Source of the DNA: Chionoecetes opilio
Lineage: Eukaryota > Arthropoda > Malacostraca > Decapoda > Majidae
DNA length: 64,000 nucleotides
Direction: 5' to 3'
Assembly (NCBI GenBank): GCA_016584305.1
Contig: JACEEZ010023664.1
Location: 362,501-426,500 of the forward strand
Within the stretch, counting starts at the first letter, position 1. The number at the start of each line of letters is the position of its first letter. The position numbers were made by a program, and so were the translations under genes. A model generated the notes under the pieces. It saw only the letters and a list, made by a program, of their open reading frames with translations. It was not told the DNA's origin and searched no databases. Positions 1 through 21,509 of the stretch are shown one piece after another.

Positions 1-530
1 TATTTTTTCGATAATCTGACCATTAAACCACCGAGTCAGATGTATTCCTTCACAAAAAACATGAAAAACACGTCACATAGGCACACACAAACACACTGCG
101 ACTGTAGGCATAGCTAATCACACACAAATAACCTCACAGCTCAAATACAAGGAAGAACAAGGTTGACGAGAAATTATAAACAAATACCCACTCAGACAAA
201 AAAACAAAATACAGCCACCAAGCTCGCGATTTATACATAAAACGATGCAGAAATATCGAAATGTATTAAAACACACAAAAATCCCCCTATATTTAGTGCA
301 AATAAAGAATTATCAACAAAATATCAGTATTATGTACGGTGTTACTAAATGATTGCATCATATTTATTTTACGTAGGCCTTAAATATCGGAGACTTTTTA
401 TGAAAAGTCTTAAAAACAGCTGGGGTTTTCAACAAGGCTATGCAATCCTATATCAGTGCACGAATAAAAAAAACGATTATTCGTTTTAAATACTACGTAA
501 TCGGCAACTCGTCACCTCAGGATTCTCAAG
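1..530. other. AT-rich sequence, nothing recognised
   Basis: No open reading frame, tandem array or known element was recognised here. It is AT-rich, apparently single-copy sequence. Confidence 0.5.
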
Positions 531-532
531 AG

Positions 533-618
533 CCAATCAGGGGCCTAGCTACGTTGTCAGCCAATCAGCGTTCAGGAACCACTGGGCGGCCATGTAGAAT
601 AGAATAGAATATAAAAAG
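533..618 (+). promoter_or_regulatory. Possible promoter: two CCAAT boxes and a TATA-like box
   Basis: Two CCAATCAG motifs lie at 533-540 and 561-568, followed by TATAAAAAG at 610-618, a spacing usual for RNA polymerase II promoters. No downstream exon was found, so this may be chance or the edge of a repeat; several MITEs in the window also carry a CCAATCAG/CTGATTGG word. Confidence 0.2.
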
Positions 619-794
619 AGAAAGCAGGAGATGGGGAAGTGGGGACAGGGAGAAGAATAGATGGGTGAGAGAAAGGAGGCTAGTAAGAGAAAAAGTCTCC
701 GGGGCTGTTTACTTATTATCCTTGATATAAAGACATATTTAAGAGTAAATAAGGTGAGATTTTACCCTTAAATACCTTATGTATTGTACTGACG

Positions 795-1097
795 TGTTTC
801 TTCTTGCTGTCTGGTGGTTTTCAGTTAGTTGTCTTCTCTTATTTTGTCTTTTAATTTCTTTCCTCTTCTTTTCCAAAAACTATCGCTTGTTCCCCATTCC
901 CATCTCCAAACAAATACTCCCCCACTATATCCTCTTCCTCCTCTAGGTACGTAAGGTCGTAACCTCACACCCTGGTTCATGACTCCAGTCTTTCTCAGAT
1001 CTTTCAGTAAAGCTTGCATCCATTTACTTTGTCTTTTCTCAATCATCTCCTCTCTATTCCTTTTCACGAGGTCATTCCCGTCTACTAATACATACAT
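795..1097 (-). mobile_element. LINE 3'-end fragment
   Basis: Read on the minus strand, this matches the plus-strand segment near 24130-24300: a stretch encoding GRGYSGGVFVWR followed by an A/G-rich tail ending near AGAAGAAACACGTCAG. The 24-kb copy continues from a zinc-knuckle-like retroelement C-terminus. The 90-aa ORF here is therefore retroelement debris, not a host gene. Confidence 0.45.
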
Positions 1098-1248
1098 ATA
1101 CTACTAATAAGTACTGCCACTGTCCCTCCCTTATCCTATTCTTAACACTGGACACTATATATTACTGGATTACTATATATACACTCGGTATTACTCACTC
1201 AAAACACTGACCAAAACAAAACAAAACGGCTGATGGCCACCCCAGACC

Positions 1249-1427
1249 AAGATAAGATAAGATTTTCATCCTATCTAGACAGTTTGCAAGTAACCAACTA
1301 CAAGGTTATTGACTATACAAAGCGCCGCCACGTCAGCACGAACTAGGCGGACTCGAACCGCTGACCGAATGCACAGGGACGCTGCACATTGCGAGCTCAC
1401 GTCTCTACCAACCTTGCCACCCTGATA
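1249..1427 (-). mobile_element. tRNA-derived SINE, copy 1
   Basis: Minus-strand copy of the element at 38871-39045. It has an RNA polymerase III A box (reverse complement at 1400-1410, TGGTAGAGACG) and a consensus B box (1349-1359, GGTTCGAGTCC), about 40 nt apart. It ends in a CTTAT-rich tail. A small ORF through it is a by-product. Confidence 0.8.
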
Positions 1428-1434
1428 GCCACCC

Positions 1435-2168
1435 CAGACCAGCTTAACCCCTTCACACCTCCTGTACAACCCTTTATCCCTTCACTCCTACAATGAATAA
1501 TCTACTAATAACCTACAATTACACAACACAAGACTAATTAGGTCTCCTCTGAGCCTCTCTCCTCTAACTGACCAAAACAAAAACAATAACAAACAGCTTA
1601 ACCCCATCACACCTCCTGTACAACCCTTTATCCCTTCACTCCTACAATGAATAATCTACTAATAACCTACAATTACACAACACAAGACTAATTAGGTCTA
1701 CCTCTGAGCCTCTCTCCTCTAACTGACCAAAACCAAAACAATAACAAACGCTTACCTTCACACCTCCTGTACAACCCTTATCCCTTCACTCCTACAATGA
1801 TATCTACTAATAAACCCACAATACACAACACAAGACCCATAGGTCCCTTGAGCCCTCTCTCCTCTACGACCAAACCAAAACAATACAAAAGGCTAAACCC
1901 CTTCACACTCCTGTACAAACCTTATCTTCACGTCCCAATGAATATCTACTAATAACACTACAATACACAACACAAAATAATTAGGTTACTTCTGAGCTCT
2001 TCCTCTAACTGACAAACAAAACAATACAAACAGCTTACCCATCAAAACCTCTGTACAACCCTTGATCTTCACCTACAATGAATATCTACTATACTAATTA
2101 CACACCAAGCTAATTAGGTGCACGATCGAAGCTCTCTCCTCTATGACAAAACCAAAACAAACAAAACA
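1435..2168. repeat. Tandem array, ~140-155 bp unit, about 5 copies
   Basis: Repeats the block beginning CAGCTTAACCCC and ending near CTGACCAAAACAAAAAC. The first two units are nearly identical. The next three lose single bases throughout, which looks like sequencing or assembly error rather than ordinary decay. Confidence 0.8.
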
Positions 2169-2998
2169 GCTGATAGGCGGATCACCGAGCATTTTCTCTC
2201 ACCGGGCACCCCTCACCCGACTTCTCGCCTCTACACCATACCCACTACACCCCATTGCACAACACCCCCTCACAAGATATATTACACATTCTTGTAATAG
2301 TTAAAAATAAGGCAGGGAAGCGATAGAAAAGATGAAATATATGTGTTATGCTCGTTCCGTAGAGAATGGCCAAGTGACGGCCCTTCCCATGCATAAAGGT
2401 GTCTACCAGGCTGATTTAACCTGTTTGTGTGGTTGTTTTGTACTCACCATAGCTCTGATGGGGACTGGACGTGGCAGGAAGGTTTATATTCATTGATGAG
2501 GCGATGAAATAAGGCGGAGATAAGGAGATAACGGAGATGTTTGATGGGTTGCTGCTCGTTGTGCCTGTCGACTCATTTTTAGGTGACGTTTTGGGCCCCT
2601 CTTAAAATCAGGAATTATACTTATCATTAATTCTATGTGATATTCATTGCTTCTACCGTACTAATATCACATATATATGGTTCTGTTACATACATTTCAT
2701 TATCATTCAGTCTTGAAATGCTCTTAATAATGAGTTCTGACCATGTATGTACAAATCAGTTTCAATGGTTCTTATGTAATTCTATAGTAAAAACAATATT
2801 AGTAGCTATAATATATAAAGATTGTATCCACATGTACCATAAAATAATACCAGTGACTATTTCTAAAGGCCAGATCAAATTATATTGGTATTTGTAGAGA
2901 ATTCCTGATTTTTTTTCCTGTACCGAGGGATGGGGAGAGTGGTCACTGGCGCCAATTTCAAGTGTGAGAGTTTTCCATGCATAGTAAATAGCATGGGA
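2169..2998. other. No gene recognised
   Basis: Mixed sequence between two repeats. An 86-aa ORF (2637-2897) is AT-rich, hydrophobic and unlike any family I recognise, so it is not called as a gene. Confidence 0.4.
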
Positions 2999-3003
2999 TT
3001 ATT

Positions 3004-3215
3004 AACCCCTTCACGCCCAGATCTTTCCTTGGCTATATAAAATCATCTGTTGTTAGCCATAAAATAACGAAAAGTGACTCAATATACCAAATTAGTTAGT
3101 GGACAAGGATACTAAACAGGTCATATCTATAAAATATTGCTTATAGTCACTAAAAATCGTCTAATGGTACCTAAATTACAATGGAAATTACGTTCTGGGT
3201 CTCAAGGGGTTAGGT
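3004..3215. mobile_element. TTAA-type MITE (piggyBac-like), copy 1
   Basis: A ~212-bp element that begins TTAACCCCTTCACGCC and ends AAGGGGTTA, with an internal CAAATTACAATGGAAATTACG block. The inverted ends CCCCTT..AAGGGG next to TTAA recur in at least ten copies in the window. Confidence 0.75.
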
Positions 3216-3329
3216 AGTGTCACTATTTTCTGGGCCACTGATGATGCCTATGTAATTATGGTTATTAGTATGATTAGTTTAGCCATGTAGTTGATATACT
3301 AGCTATACTAATAGAAGAATTTGAGGGAA

Positions 3330-4870
3330 AGAGACAGATTGAAGGAAATAATGAAAGGAGATTGAAGGAAAGAATTAAAGGAGATTGAAGGAAAGAATGA
3401 AAGGAGATTGAAGGAAAGACTGAAAGGACTGAGAGGTTTGAAGAAATGAAAGAAAATTAGCAAGGGAAAATAGATAAGGGAACTCAAAAGCTAGATAATG
3501 GAGAAGGATGATGGAGAAGAGAGTATAGGAGACTTAAAAAAAAGGGAGATGACTTTAAGACTGCAAATGAGAAGTGAGTTATATGGAAGTACAAGAGTTG
3601 GTATTATTTGAAGATAAGAATAATGTCTTTAAAATTAGATAAGGGAACTCAAAAGCTAGATAATGAAGAGAAAGATGAGGAGGAAAGCAGAGGAAATTAT
3701 AATGAGACTGCAAATGAAGGAGTGAGTTATATGGAAGTACAACAGTTGGAATTATTTGAAGATAAGAATAATGCAAGGATAAATAGATAAGGGAACTCAA
3801 AAGATAGATAATGAGACGAAAGATGAGGAGGAAAGTAGAGGAAATTATAATGGAGATTAAATGAGAGATTGCAAATTGAAGAGAAAGTGAGTTATATGGA
3901 AGTACAATAGATGAGTGTTGAAGATAAGAATAATGTCAAGAAAATAGATAAGGGAACTCAAAAGCTAGATAATGAAGAGAAAGATGAGGAGGAAAGTAGA
4001 GGAAATTATAATGGAGATGAAATGAAAGATTGCAAATGAGGAAGAAGTGAATCCTATGGCAGTACAAGTGTTGGAAGTTGTTCAAGATACGAATAATGTC
4101 AAGAAAATAGAGAAGGGAACTCATAAGCTAGATAATGAAAGGAAAGATGAGGAGGAAAGTAGAGGAGATACTAAAGGAGATTAAATGAGAGATTGCAAAT
4201 GAGGAAGAAGTGAATCCTATGGCAGTACAAGTGTTGGAAGAAGTTGAAGATAAGAATAATGTCAATAAAATAGATAAGGGAACTCAAAAACTAGATAATG
4301 AAGGGAAAGATGAGGAGGAAAGTAGAGGAAATTATAATGGAGATGAAATGAAAGACTGCAAATAAGTTATATGGAATTATAAGTGTTGTTAGAAGTTAAA
4401 GATAAGAATAATGCAAGGATAAATAGATAAGGGAACTCAAGATAGATAAAGAGAGAAAGAGAGGAGGAAAGTAGAGGAAATTATAATGGAGATTAAATGA
4501 AAGACTGCATAGGAGAAGTGAATATAGTAAAGTGTTGAAGTTGCAAGATAAGAATAATGCAAGGATAAATAGATAAGGGAACTCAAGCTAGATAATGAAG
4601 ATAAAGAAGAGGAGGAAAGTAGAGGAAATATAATGGAGATGAAATGAAAGGCTGCAAATAAGATATGGAATCATAAGTGTGTTGAAGTTGAAGATAAGAA
4701 TAATTAATGCAAGGATAAATAGATAAGGGAACTCAAGATAGATAGAGACGAAAGTAGAGGAGATACTAAAGGAGATTAAATGAGAGATTGCAAATGAGGA
4801 GGAAGTGAATCCTATGGCAGTACAAGTGTTGGAAGTTGTTCAAGATAAGAATAATGATAATAAATAAAGA
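3330..4870. repeat. A/G-rich tandem array, ~155 bp unit
   Basis: Short repeats of GATTGAAGGAAAGAATGAAAG (3330-3425) lead into about nine longer units marked by GATAAGGGAACTCAAAAGC and GATGAGGAGGAAAGTAGAGG. Units from about 4380 to 4760 are eroded by many small deletions. ORFs through it (60-73 aa) are repeat artefacts. Confidence 0.8.
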
Positions 4871-5343
4871 AAATCTATAACATTAGTGAAAATAGGATGA
4901 GTTCATTAAAGATTCTTACCATGCCATCAGTGCCTATGACTTCTGCAGGTTATTTTCTGATAGTATTTCTTCAGGTTCATATACTGCTACCTTATTTAAC
5001 ACTGACACTAGAAGCAAAAATGGATATACTCTCACTACCATTAACTATCAGGTATTTTACTCTGACTTATAGTAGGTACTTCATATAATATAGTGTCTCC
5101 ATTGCACCTGTCCATTAAGGTCATTTTCACGTCTTCCTGCACGCTATTCTCCCCTTATAACAACGGTCAGCCTCTCACACTGCCACCATTGTTATACTTA
5201 TCTATATCTCCTCTTATTATTATATCTATTACTCCTCTATTATTATATCTCTTCTATACCTCTCAAGCCATCCCAAGAGTGAAACACATCAATATTTCAC
5301 TCCTTCTCCTTTACTAGCCATACTAAATCTGCCATATACACAC
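4871..5343. other. No gene recognised
   Basis: AT-rich spacer. ORFs of 63 and 74 aa are low-complexity and unsupported. Confidence 0.4.
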
Positions 5344-5552
5344 TACCGTCAATACACTATAGTCGCCACTGCACTAATGTCCCAGGGGAATATTACGAAT
5401 TTTAGCATCACTACAGACCTGTTATATGCCACTGGAGACAGCTACATAGTATAAACTACTGTGTAATGGCTCTTCAGTGGCACATACAAATCTGTAGTGA
5501 TGCTAAAATTTGTAATAAATGATACCTGGCGACTATAGTGTTATTGAAGGTA
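5344..5552. mobile_element. Foldback MITE family A, copy 1
   Basis: Near-palindromic element: left end TACCGTCAATACAC with CTATAGTCGCC, right end GGCGACTATAGTG then TTATTGAAGGTA. The internal arms TTTTAGCATCACTACAGA and TCTGTAGTGATGCTAAAA pair as a long hairpin. Confidence 0.8.
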
Positions 5553-5768
5553 ACTTACCATTTAAATCCCACCACCACCTAGAGACTTCTTTAAATAATC
5601 ATCAATATATTTCTTTGTTGTTTTAGTATTTACACTGACATACCTAATCACAAAGGCACATGTCAAGTACCAGGCTTATTGACTCATACTATCCTTGTGT
5701 ATTCCCATCTAGTATATTCAGTGTTAGATATTTCATTGTAAACACTGCATTTATAACACTAAAATATC

Positions 5769-5975
5769 TACCGTCAATAACACTAGTCGCCAGGTGCCAT
5801 GTATTACAAATGTTAGCATCACTACTGATTTGTATGTGCCACTGAAGAGGCATGCATAGTAGTTTATATGATGTACCTGTCTTCAGTGGCACATACAACT
5901 CTGTAGTGATGCTAACATGCGTAATATTCACCTGGCGACATTAGTGCAGTGGCGACTATTAGTGTTATTGACAGT
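5769..5975. mobile_element. Foldback MITE family A, copy 2
   Basis: Same hairpin as at 5344-5552 (GTTAGCATCACTACTGAT paired with CTGTAGTGATGCTAAC), with ends TACCGTCAATAACAC and GTTATTGACAGTA. Two opposing ORFs run through it because it is palindromic. Confidence 0.8.
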
Positions 5976-6270
5976 AGAATCTTTTATTAAAACACTGCTT
6001 TTATAGAACAAACAAAACACATATTATACGACATCTAAATGCTCCAAAAAATGACTGGTATAATAAATATATCCTTATAGTGATAAAAGTTAATTCAATC
6101 ATGACAATAAGACCAACACTGTATTTTCCCATTAACAAGTATATTTCATGATACAAGTACGGTAAAAAAGTGAGAACAAGAAAATAAATATTAAACAAAT
6201 GCTCCTTATATCAGAGTCCATGCAACAATCTCAGGTTAACTAACTTAATAACAAACAGTGGGTGTACCGA
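5976..6270. other. No gene recognised
   Basis: Short AT-rich spacer with a 65-aa hydrophobic minus-strand ORF that I do not recognise. Confidence 0.4.
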
Positions 6271-6271
6271 G

Positions 6272-6313
6272 GAAAACAAGGGGGGGAGAGAGAGAGAGGG
6301 AGAGGAGAGGAGG

Positions 6314-6389
<76 letters not shown>

Positions 6390-6432
6390 AGAGAGGAGGA
6401 GAGAAGTATAGAAAAGAAAGGAACAGAAAGGA

Positions 6433-6487
<55 letters not shown>

Positions 6488-6534
6488 CGAGAGAGAGAGA
6501 AGAAGATGAAAAAGAATATGAACAGATACAGGAG

Positions 6535-6572
<38 letters not shown>

Positions 6573-6640
6573 ATGAGAGACAGAGAGAGAGAGAGAGAGG
6601 AGAGAGAGGAGAGAGAGAGAGAGAGAAGAGAGAGGGAATG
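6272..6640. repeat. (GA)n microsatellite tract
   Basis: Interrupted GA dinucleotide runs. All ORFs here (Arg-Glu or Ser-Leu repeats) are microsatellite translations. Confidence 0.95.
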
Positions 6641-6759
6641 CAACACTTGAACAGACGAGATAAGAGAGAAGGACAAGAAGAAGCCGAGAGTGACACAGAT
6701 AGAACCTATGTGGTGGAGAGGACAGAGAGAGGAAGAGAATGAAAAGAGAAGGGAAGAAC

Positions 6760-7870
6760 AACAGCTGATGCACAAAAGATAGGTAGAAAAGGTAGAAAGG
6801 ATAAGAGCAAAATGTAGAAAGATAAGGAAAAGTAGAAGATAAGGAAATGAGAAAGATAAGGCTAAAATGTAGAAAGATAAGGCCGAAATGTAGAAAGATA
6901 AGGCCAAAATGTAGAAAGATAAGGGCAAAATGTAGAAAGATAAGGACAAAATGTAGAAAGATAAGGACAAATGTAGAAAGATAAGGCCAAAATGTAGAAA
7001 GATAAGGAAAATGTAGAAAGATAAGGCCAAAATGTAGAAAGATATGGAAAAATGTAGAAAGATAAGGACATAATGTAGAAAGATAAGGCCAAAATGTAGA
7101 AAGATATGGAAAAATGTAGAAAGATAAGGCCAAAATGTAGAAAGATAAGGACATAATGTAGAAAGATAAGGCCAAAATGTAGAAAGATAAGGCAAAATGT
7201 AGAAAAGATAATGAGAAAAAAAAATGTAGAAAGATAAGGAAAAATGTGAAAGATAAGGCCAAAATTGGAAAGATAAGGCCAAAATGTAAAAAGATAAGGA
7301 AAAATGTAGAAAGATAAGGAAAAATGTAGAAAGATAAGGAAAAATGTAGAAAGATAAGGCCAAAATGTAGAAAGATAAGGCCAAAATGTAGAAAGATAAG
7401 GCCAAAATGTAGAAAGATAAGGCCAAAATGTGGAAAGATAAGGCCAAAATGTAGAAAGATAAGGCCAAAATGTAGAAAAATAAGGCCAAAATGTAGAAAG
7501 ATAAGGCCAAAATGTAGAAAGATAAGGCCAAAATGTAGAAAGATAAGGCCAAAATGTAGAAAGATAAGGCCAAAATGTAGAAAGATAAGGCCAAAATGTG
7601 GAAAGATAAGGAAAAATGTAGAAAGATAAGGCCAAAATGTGGAAAGATAAGGAAAAATGTAGAAAGATAAGGCCAAAATGTAGAAAGATAAGGCCAAAAT
7701 GTAGGAAGATAAGGCCAAAATGTAGAAAGATAAGGCCAAAATGTAGAAAGATAAGGACAAATGTAGGAAGATAAGGCCAAAATGTAGAAAAATAAGGCCA
7801 AAATGTGGAAAGATAAGGCCAAAATGTAGAAAAATAAGGCCAAAATGTAGAAAGATAAGGAAAAAAGGCT
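6760..7870. repeat. 21-bp minisatellite, ~50 units
   Basis: The unit GATAAGGCCAAAATGTAGAAA is repeated with 1-2 nt variants. Because 21 is a multiple of three and no minus-strand frame of the unit has a stop, long ORFs appear (a FLHFGLI heptad repeated). They have no start context or splice support and should not be read as protein. Confidence 0.95.
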
Positions 7871-7968
7871 GAAATTTTGTATAGATAAGGAAAATGACGA
7901 TAGGAAGGACACAGCTGCACAACAACCCTGTCTTACTAGTGAACTAATGATACTAATAATAACAGTTA

Positions 7969-8089
7969 AACAAGGAAGGAAGGAAGGAAGGAAGAAAGGA
8001 AGGAAGGAAGGAAGGAAGGAAGGAAGGAAGGAAGGAAGGAAGGAAGGAAGGAAGGAAGGAAGGAAGGAAGGAAGGAAGGAAGGAAAGGA
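7969..8089. repeat. (GGAA)n microsatellite
   Basis: About 28 copies of the tetranucleotide GGAA, with one GAAAGGA interruption near the start. Confidence 0.95.
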
Positions 8090-8177
8090 GAAACTAAGCC
8101 TCTTGCATTATGGTATGTACGTACTTAACATCAAGCTATCGAGGTCACTGCTCCAGCAACTCTCAACAGTGAATATG

Positions 8178-8438
8178 TACCGTAGATAACACTATAGTCG
8201 CCAGTCACTCGCCACTGCACTAATGTCGCCAGGTACAATATATTACAAATTTTAGCATCACTACAGACTTTTATGTGCCACTGAAGACGCGTGCACAGTA
8301 GTTTATATTAACATCACACTACATGTCTTCAGTGGCACATAAAAAAAGTCTGTAGTGATGCTATAATTCGTAATATATCGTGCCTGGCGACATCAGTGCA
8401 GCGGCGAGTGACTGGCGACTATGGCGTTATCTACGGTA
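8178..8438. mobile_element. Foldback MITE family A, copy 3 (best preserved)
   Basis: A 261-bp element with terminal inverted repeats TACCGTAGATAACACT / GGCGTTATCTACGGTA extending about 55 bp inward (including AGTCGCCAGTCACTCGCC), then nested arms TAGCATCACTACAGAC / GTCTGTAGTGATGCTA. The whole element can fold into one hairpin. Confidence 0.85.
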
Positions 8439-8764
8439 GCTTAACTAATGAATCCCTTTTCTTATGTTATCACTCCACAATATGCAATGAGACTGACAGG
8501 CCTCATGTAAACAAACAAAAATAATAAATAATTGAAGAAAATAAACCTTATCCTAGTCTCTAGATGTAAGTTCATACGTACGTTGCTCCATTCCTGTCAT
8601 TGCTACTAATACTACAGCCTTGCACACGTCATGACCTAACACCTTATTATGCCTAAAGTTACACATTACCCACATTAGACACAACACTCATAAGTAAATA
8701 ATGATACAACAGATCTCTAAGAAAACAGCAGAGGCATGATACTGAGGTGTAATGGTGGGATACT
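8439..8764. other. No gene recognised
   Basis: AT-rich spacer between two MITEs; nothing recognised. Confidence 0.4.
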
Positions 8765-9133
8765 TAGTCTATTTTTGTTATTATGGTCAAAAGGCAGTCA
8801 GGAAGCCACGCCCCCTGCCTCCCCTTCTATTCTACGGGGCAGCTGATTGGTGCACTCCTCGTATCATCACCACCAATTACAATATCTTCACTACTTAACA
8901 GCGGCGTGACCACTGGACAGAGCAATCTTCACTAGAGAGGAATTCTTGAATTTGTCACCCTCTGTAGTGAAGATTGCTCTGTCCAGTGGTCACGCGCTGT
9001 TAAGTAGTGAAGATATTGTGATTGGTAGTGATGATACGAGGAGTGCACCAATCAGCTGCCCCGTAGAATAGAAGGGGAGGCAGGGGGCGTGGCTTCCTTA
9101 CTGCATTTTGACCCTAATACAAAAAATAGATTA
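8765..9133. mobile_element. Foldback MITE family B, copy 1
   Basis: The arms GTCTATTTTTG...GGTCAAAA and CACGCCCCCTGCCTCCC repeat in reverse at the right end (GGGAGGCAGGGGGCGTG ... AAAAAATAGAT). Arms are about 165 bp with a ~15-bp loop near 8940. TA dinucleotides flank both ends. A second copy is at 57718-58085. Confidence 0.85.
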
Positions 9134-9239
9134 TAATGATGATGACAGCCCTGCACAAGGGGGCTCATAGTGATACCAGATACTAATGTAGGAAGACATC
9201 ACCTGGCTATCTCCTTCCTAACACAAGTAATAGGACACC

Positions 9240-9770
9240 TACAGTAAGTAGTAGTAGTAGTAGTAGTAAATGTTGTCACTTTAGAGAAGCGAGTCAAATA
9301 AATTTCTGCCAAAACTTGAATTAACAGATGAATGCTTGTATGTATAAGTAGTAGTAAATGTTGTCAAGAATATGTACCACTTTTAGTAGTAGTAAATTTT
9401 GTCACTTTAAGAGAAGCTTGTCAAATTAATTTCTGCCAAAACTTGAGTTAACAGATGAATGCTTGTATGTATAAGTAGTAGTAAATGTTGTCAAGAATAT
9501 GTACCACTTATAGTAGTAGTCAATGTTGTCAAGAATATGTACCACTTTTAGTAGTAGTCAATGTTGTTAAGAATATGTACCACTTTTAGTAGTAGTCAGT
9601 GTTGTCAAGACTACTACTTTTAGAGAAGCGAGTCCAATGAATGTCTGCCAAAACTGAACTGAAATAGATGAATGCTCGTATGTAATGTAGAAGTAGTAGT
9701 CAGTGTTGTCAAGAATACTACTTATAGAGAAGCGAGTCAAATAAATCTCTGCCGTAACGTAAATAAAAAA
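9240..9770. repeat. (TAG)n and a degenerate ~40-120 bp array
   Basis: A TAG run is followed by repeats of AGTAGTAAATGTTGTCAAG with AATATGTACCACTTTTAG and of AGAGAAGCGAGTCAAATAAA. Confidence 0.75.
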
Positions 9771-9819
9771 GGCAATATGGAGTTCTAGCCTAAGTTAATA
9801 TTCACATGAAGGCAATGTG

Positions 9820-9850
<31 letters not shown>
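9820..9850. repeat. (CTG)n microsatellite
   Basis: About ten uninterrupted CTG triplets. Confidence 0.95.
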
Positions 9851-9851
<1 letters not shown>

Positions 9852-10323
9852 GGCTTCATCCTGCATAATCGCTTCACTCTGAACAGGCAATCACCACCTT
9901 TCTGGCAGACAGGGCTTTGAGATACCTGAGATTACTGTCAGGCGGGTCTACCTTGCTGAAGTGTCACTGCAAAGCACCTACTTACAGCAAGAAAAGTGTG
10001 AAGGCAACTGATGGGTTATGAGAGGGTATGTACACACAACAGTTGAGGAATGCCACACAGGATCACCACCACAAGTTAACGCTCAAGTTCTCACCAAAGC
10101 TGCCACTTCTGGTTGCCATTATAGTCCCCCTCTTAACTTGTATACTCCTTATAGTGTCTCGAGTGTATGCCTTGGCTAGCCCAGGACTATAGTGTACTGA
10201 CAGACAGCCTTGAATGATATGGATATAGTGGTGGTTTCACACTATCTTACCAAACACGTCACTGTTACAAGCACTGACAAGATCAACATGAGGTTTTATA
10301 TCCATTTCATCCTCCGGCAATCC
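9851..10323. other. Region downstream of akirin, no gene recognised
   Basis: On the minus strand this follows the candidate akirin poly(A) signal. It could be extended 3' UTR if that signal is not used. No conserved ORF was seen. Confidence 0.35.
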
Positions 10324-10329
10324 TTTAAT
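10324..10329 (-). promoter_or_regulatory. Candidate poly(A) signal for akirin (ATTAAA)
   Basis: TTTAAT on the plus strand reads ATTAAA on the minus strand, about 150 nt after the akirin stop codon. It is the common variant hexamer. No cDNA evidence is available here. Confidence 0.35.
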
Positions 10330-10475
10330 TTACACTTGCTCCCTCAACACCGTGACAGCATCAGGGTGTTCCTATGTACAAAGTTTACACTCTCGGGGAT
10401 AAACTTTCCCAGCCACTTTTCATTCTTTGTACCTCCGAAGGCACATAGTCCATAGCATAACAGCAAAGTTCCATC

Positions 10476-20925
<10,450 letters not shown>

Positions 20926-20930
20926 CCTTC

Positions 20931-21505
20931 AAGCTTACCCTGATGGACGAGAACAAAACACACACATAGATATGTATAGAATTTTTTTTATATATGATAC
21001 CAAACACACATTTAAAGAAAAAACATAATAAATGACACCAAACACACGTATATAGAAAAAATAATAAGTACTTCCTTCAAGCTTACCCTGAAGGACGACA
21101 AAAAAACACACATATATAGAAAAATATATGTAAATGATACCAAACACACATTAATAGATAAGAAGACACCAAACACACATATATAGAAAAAATAATAAGT
21201 ACATCCTTCAAGCTTACCCTGAAGGACGACAAAAAAACACACATATATAGAAAAATATATGTAAATGATACCAAACACACATTAATAGATAAGAAGACAC
21301 CAAACACACATATATAGAAAAAATAAATAAAAACTCCAGCGAGCGTTTGAGGGTCACAACACCATTCATTTTTAAAGTACCCCTGAAAGGACACCAAACA
21401 CACATATATAGAAAAAATAAATAAAAACTCCAGCGAGCGTTTGAGGGTCACGCACGCCATCCTTCAAGCTTACCCTGAAGGACGAGGGAAAACACACACA
21501 TATAT
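20931..21505. repeat. Tandem copies of the akirin start region
   Basis: Blocks of CAAACACACATATATAGAAAA alternate with copies of CTTCAAGCTTACCCTGAAGG, the segment just upstream of the akirin ATG. The block at 21426-21460 also copies the first 11 codons (minus-strand ATG at 21460, MACVTLKRSLE). It is out of frame with the real start. A damaged copy is near 21330. Confidence 0.85.
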
Positions 21506-21509
21506 ATAT

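Noticed and set aside
2637..2897. 86-aa plus-strand ORF
   Set aside because: AT-rich, no recognisable motif, no promoter or splice context.
6211..7925. Minus-strand ORFs of up to 561 codons
   Set aside because: Translations of a (GA)n tract and the 21-bp array; no domain and no splice context.
21083..21460. Second akirin gene starting MACVTLKRSLEF
   Set aside because: Only 11 codons match; the rest is the TATATAG array, so it is a partial duplication of the start region.
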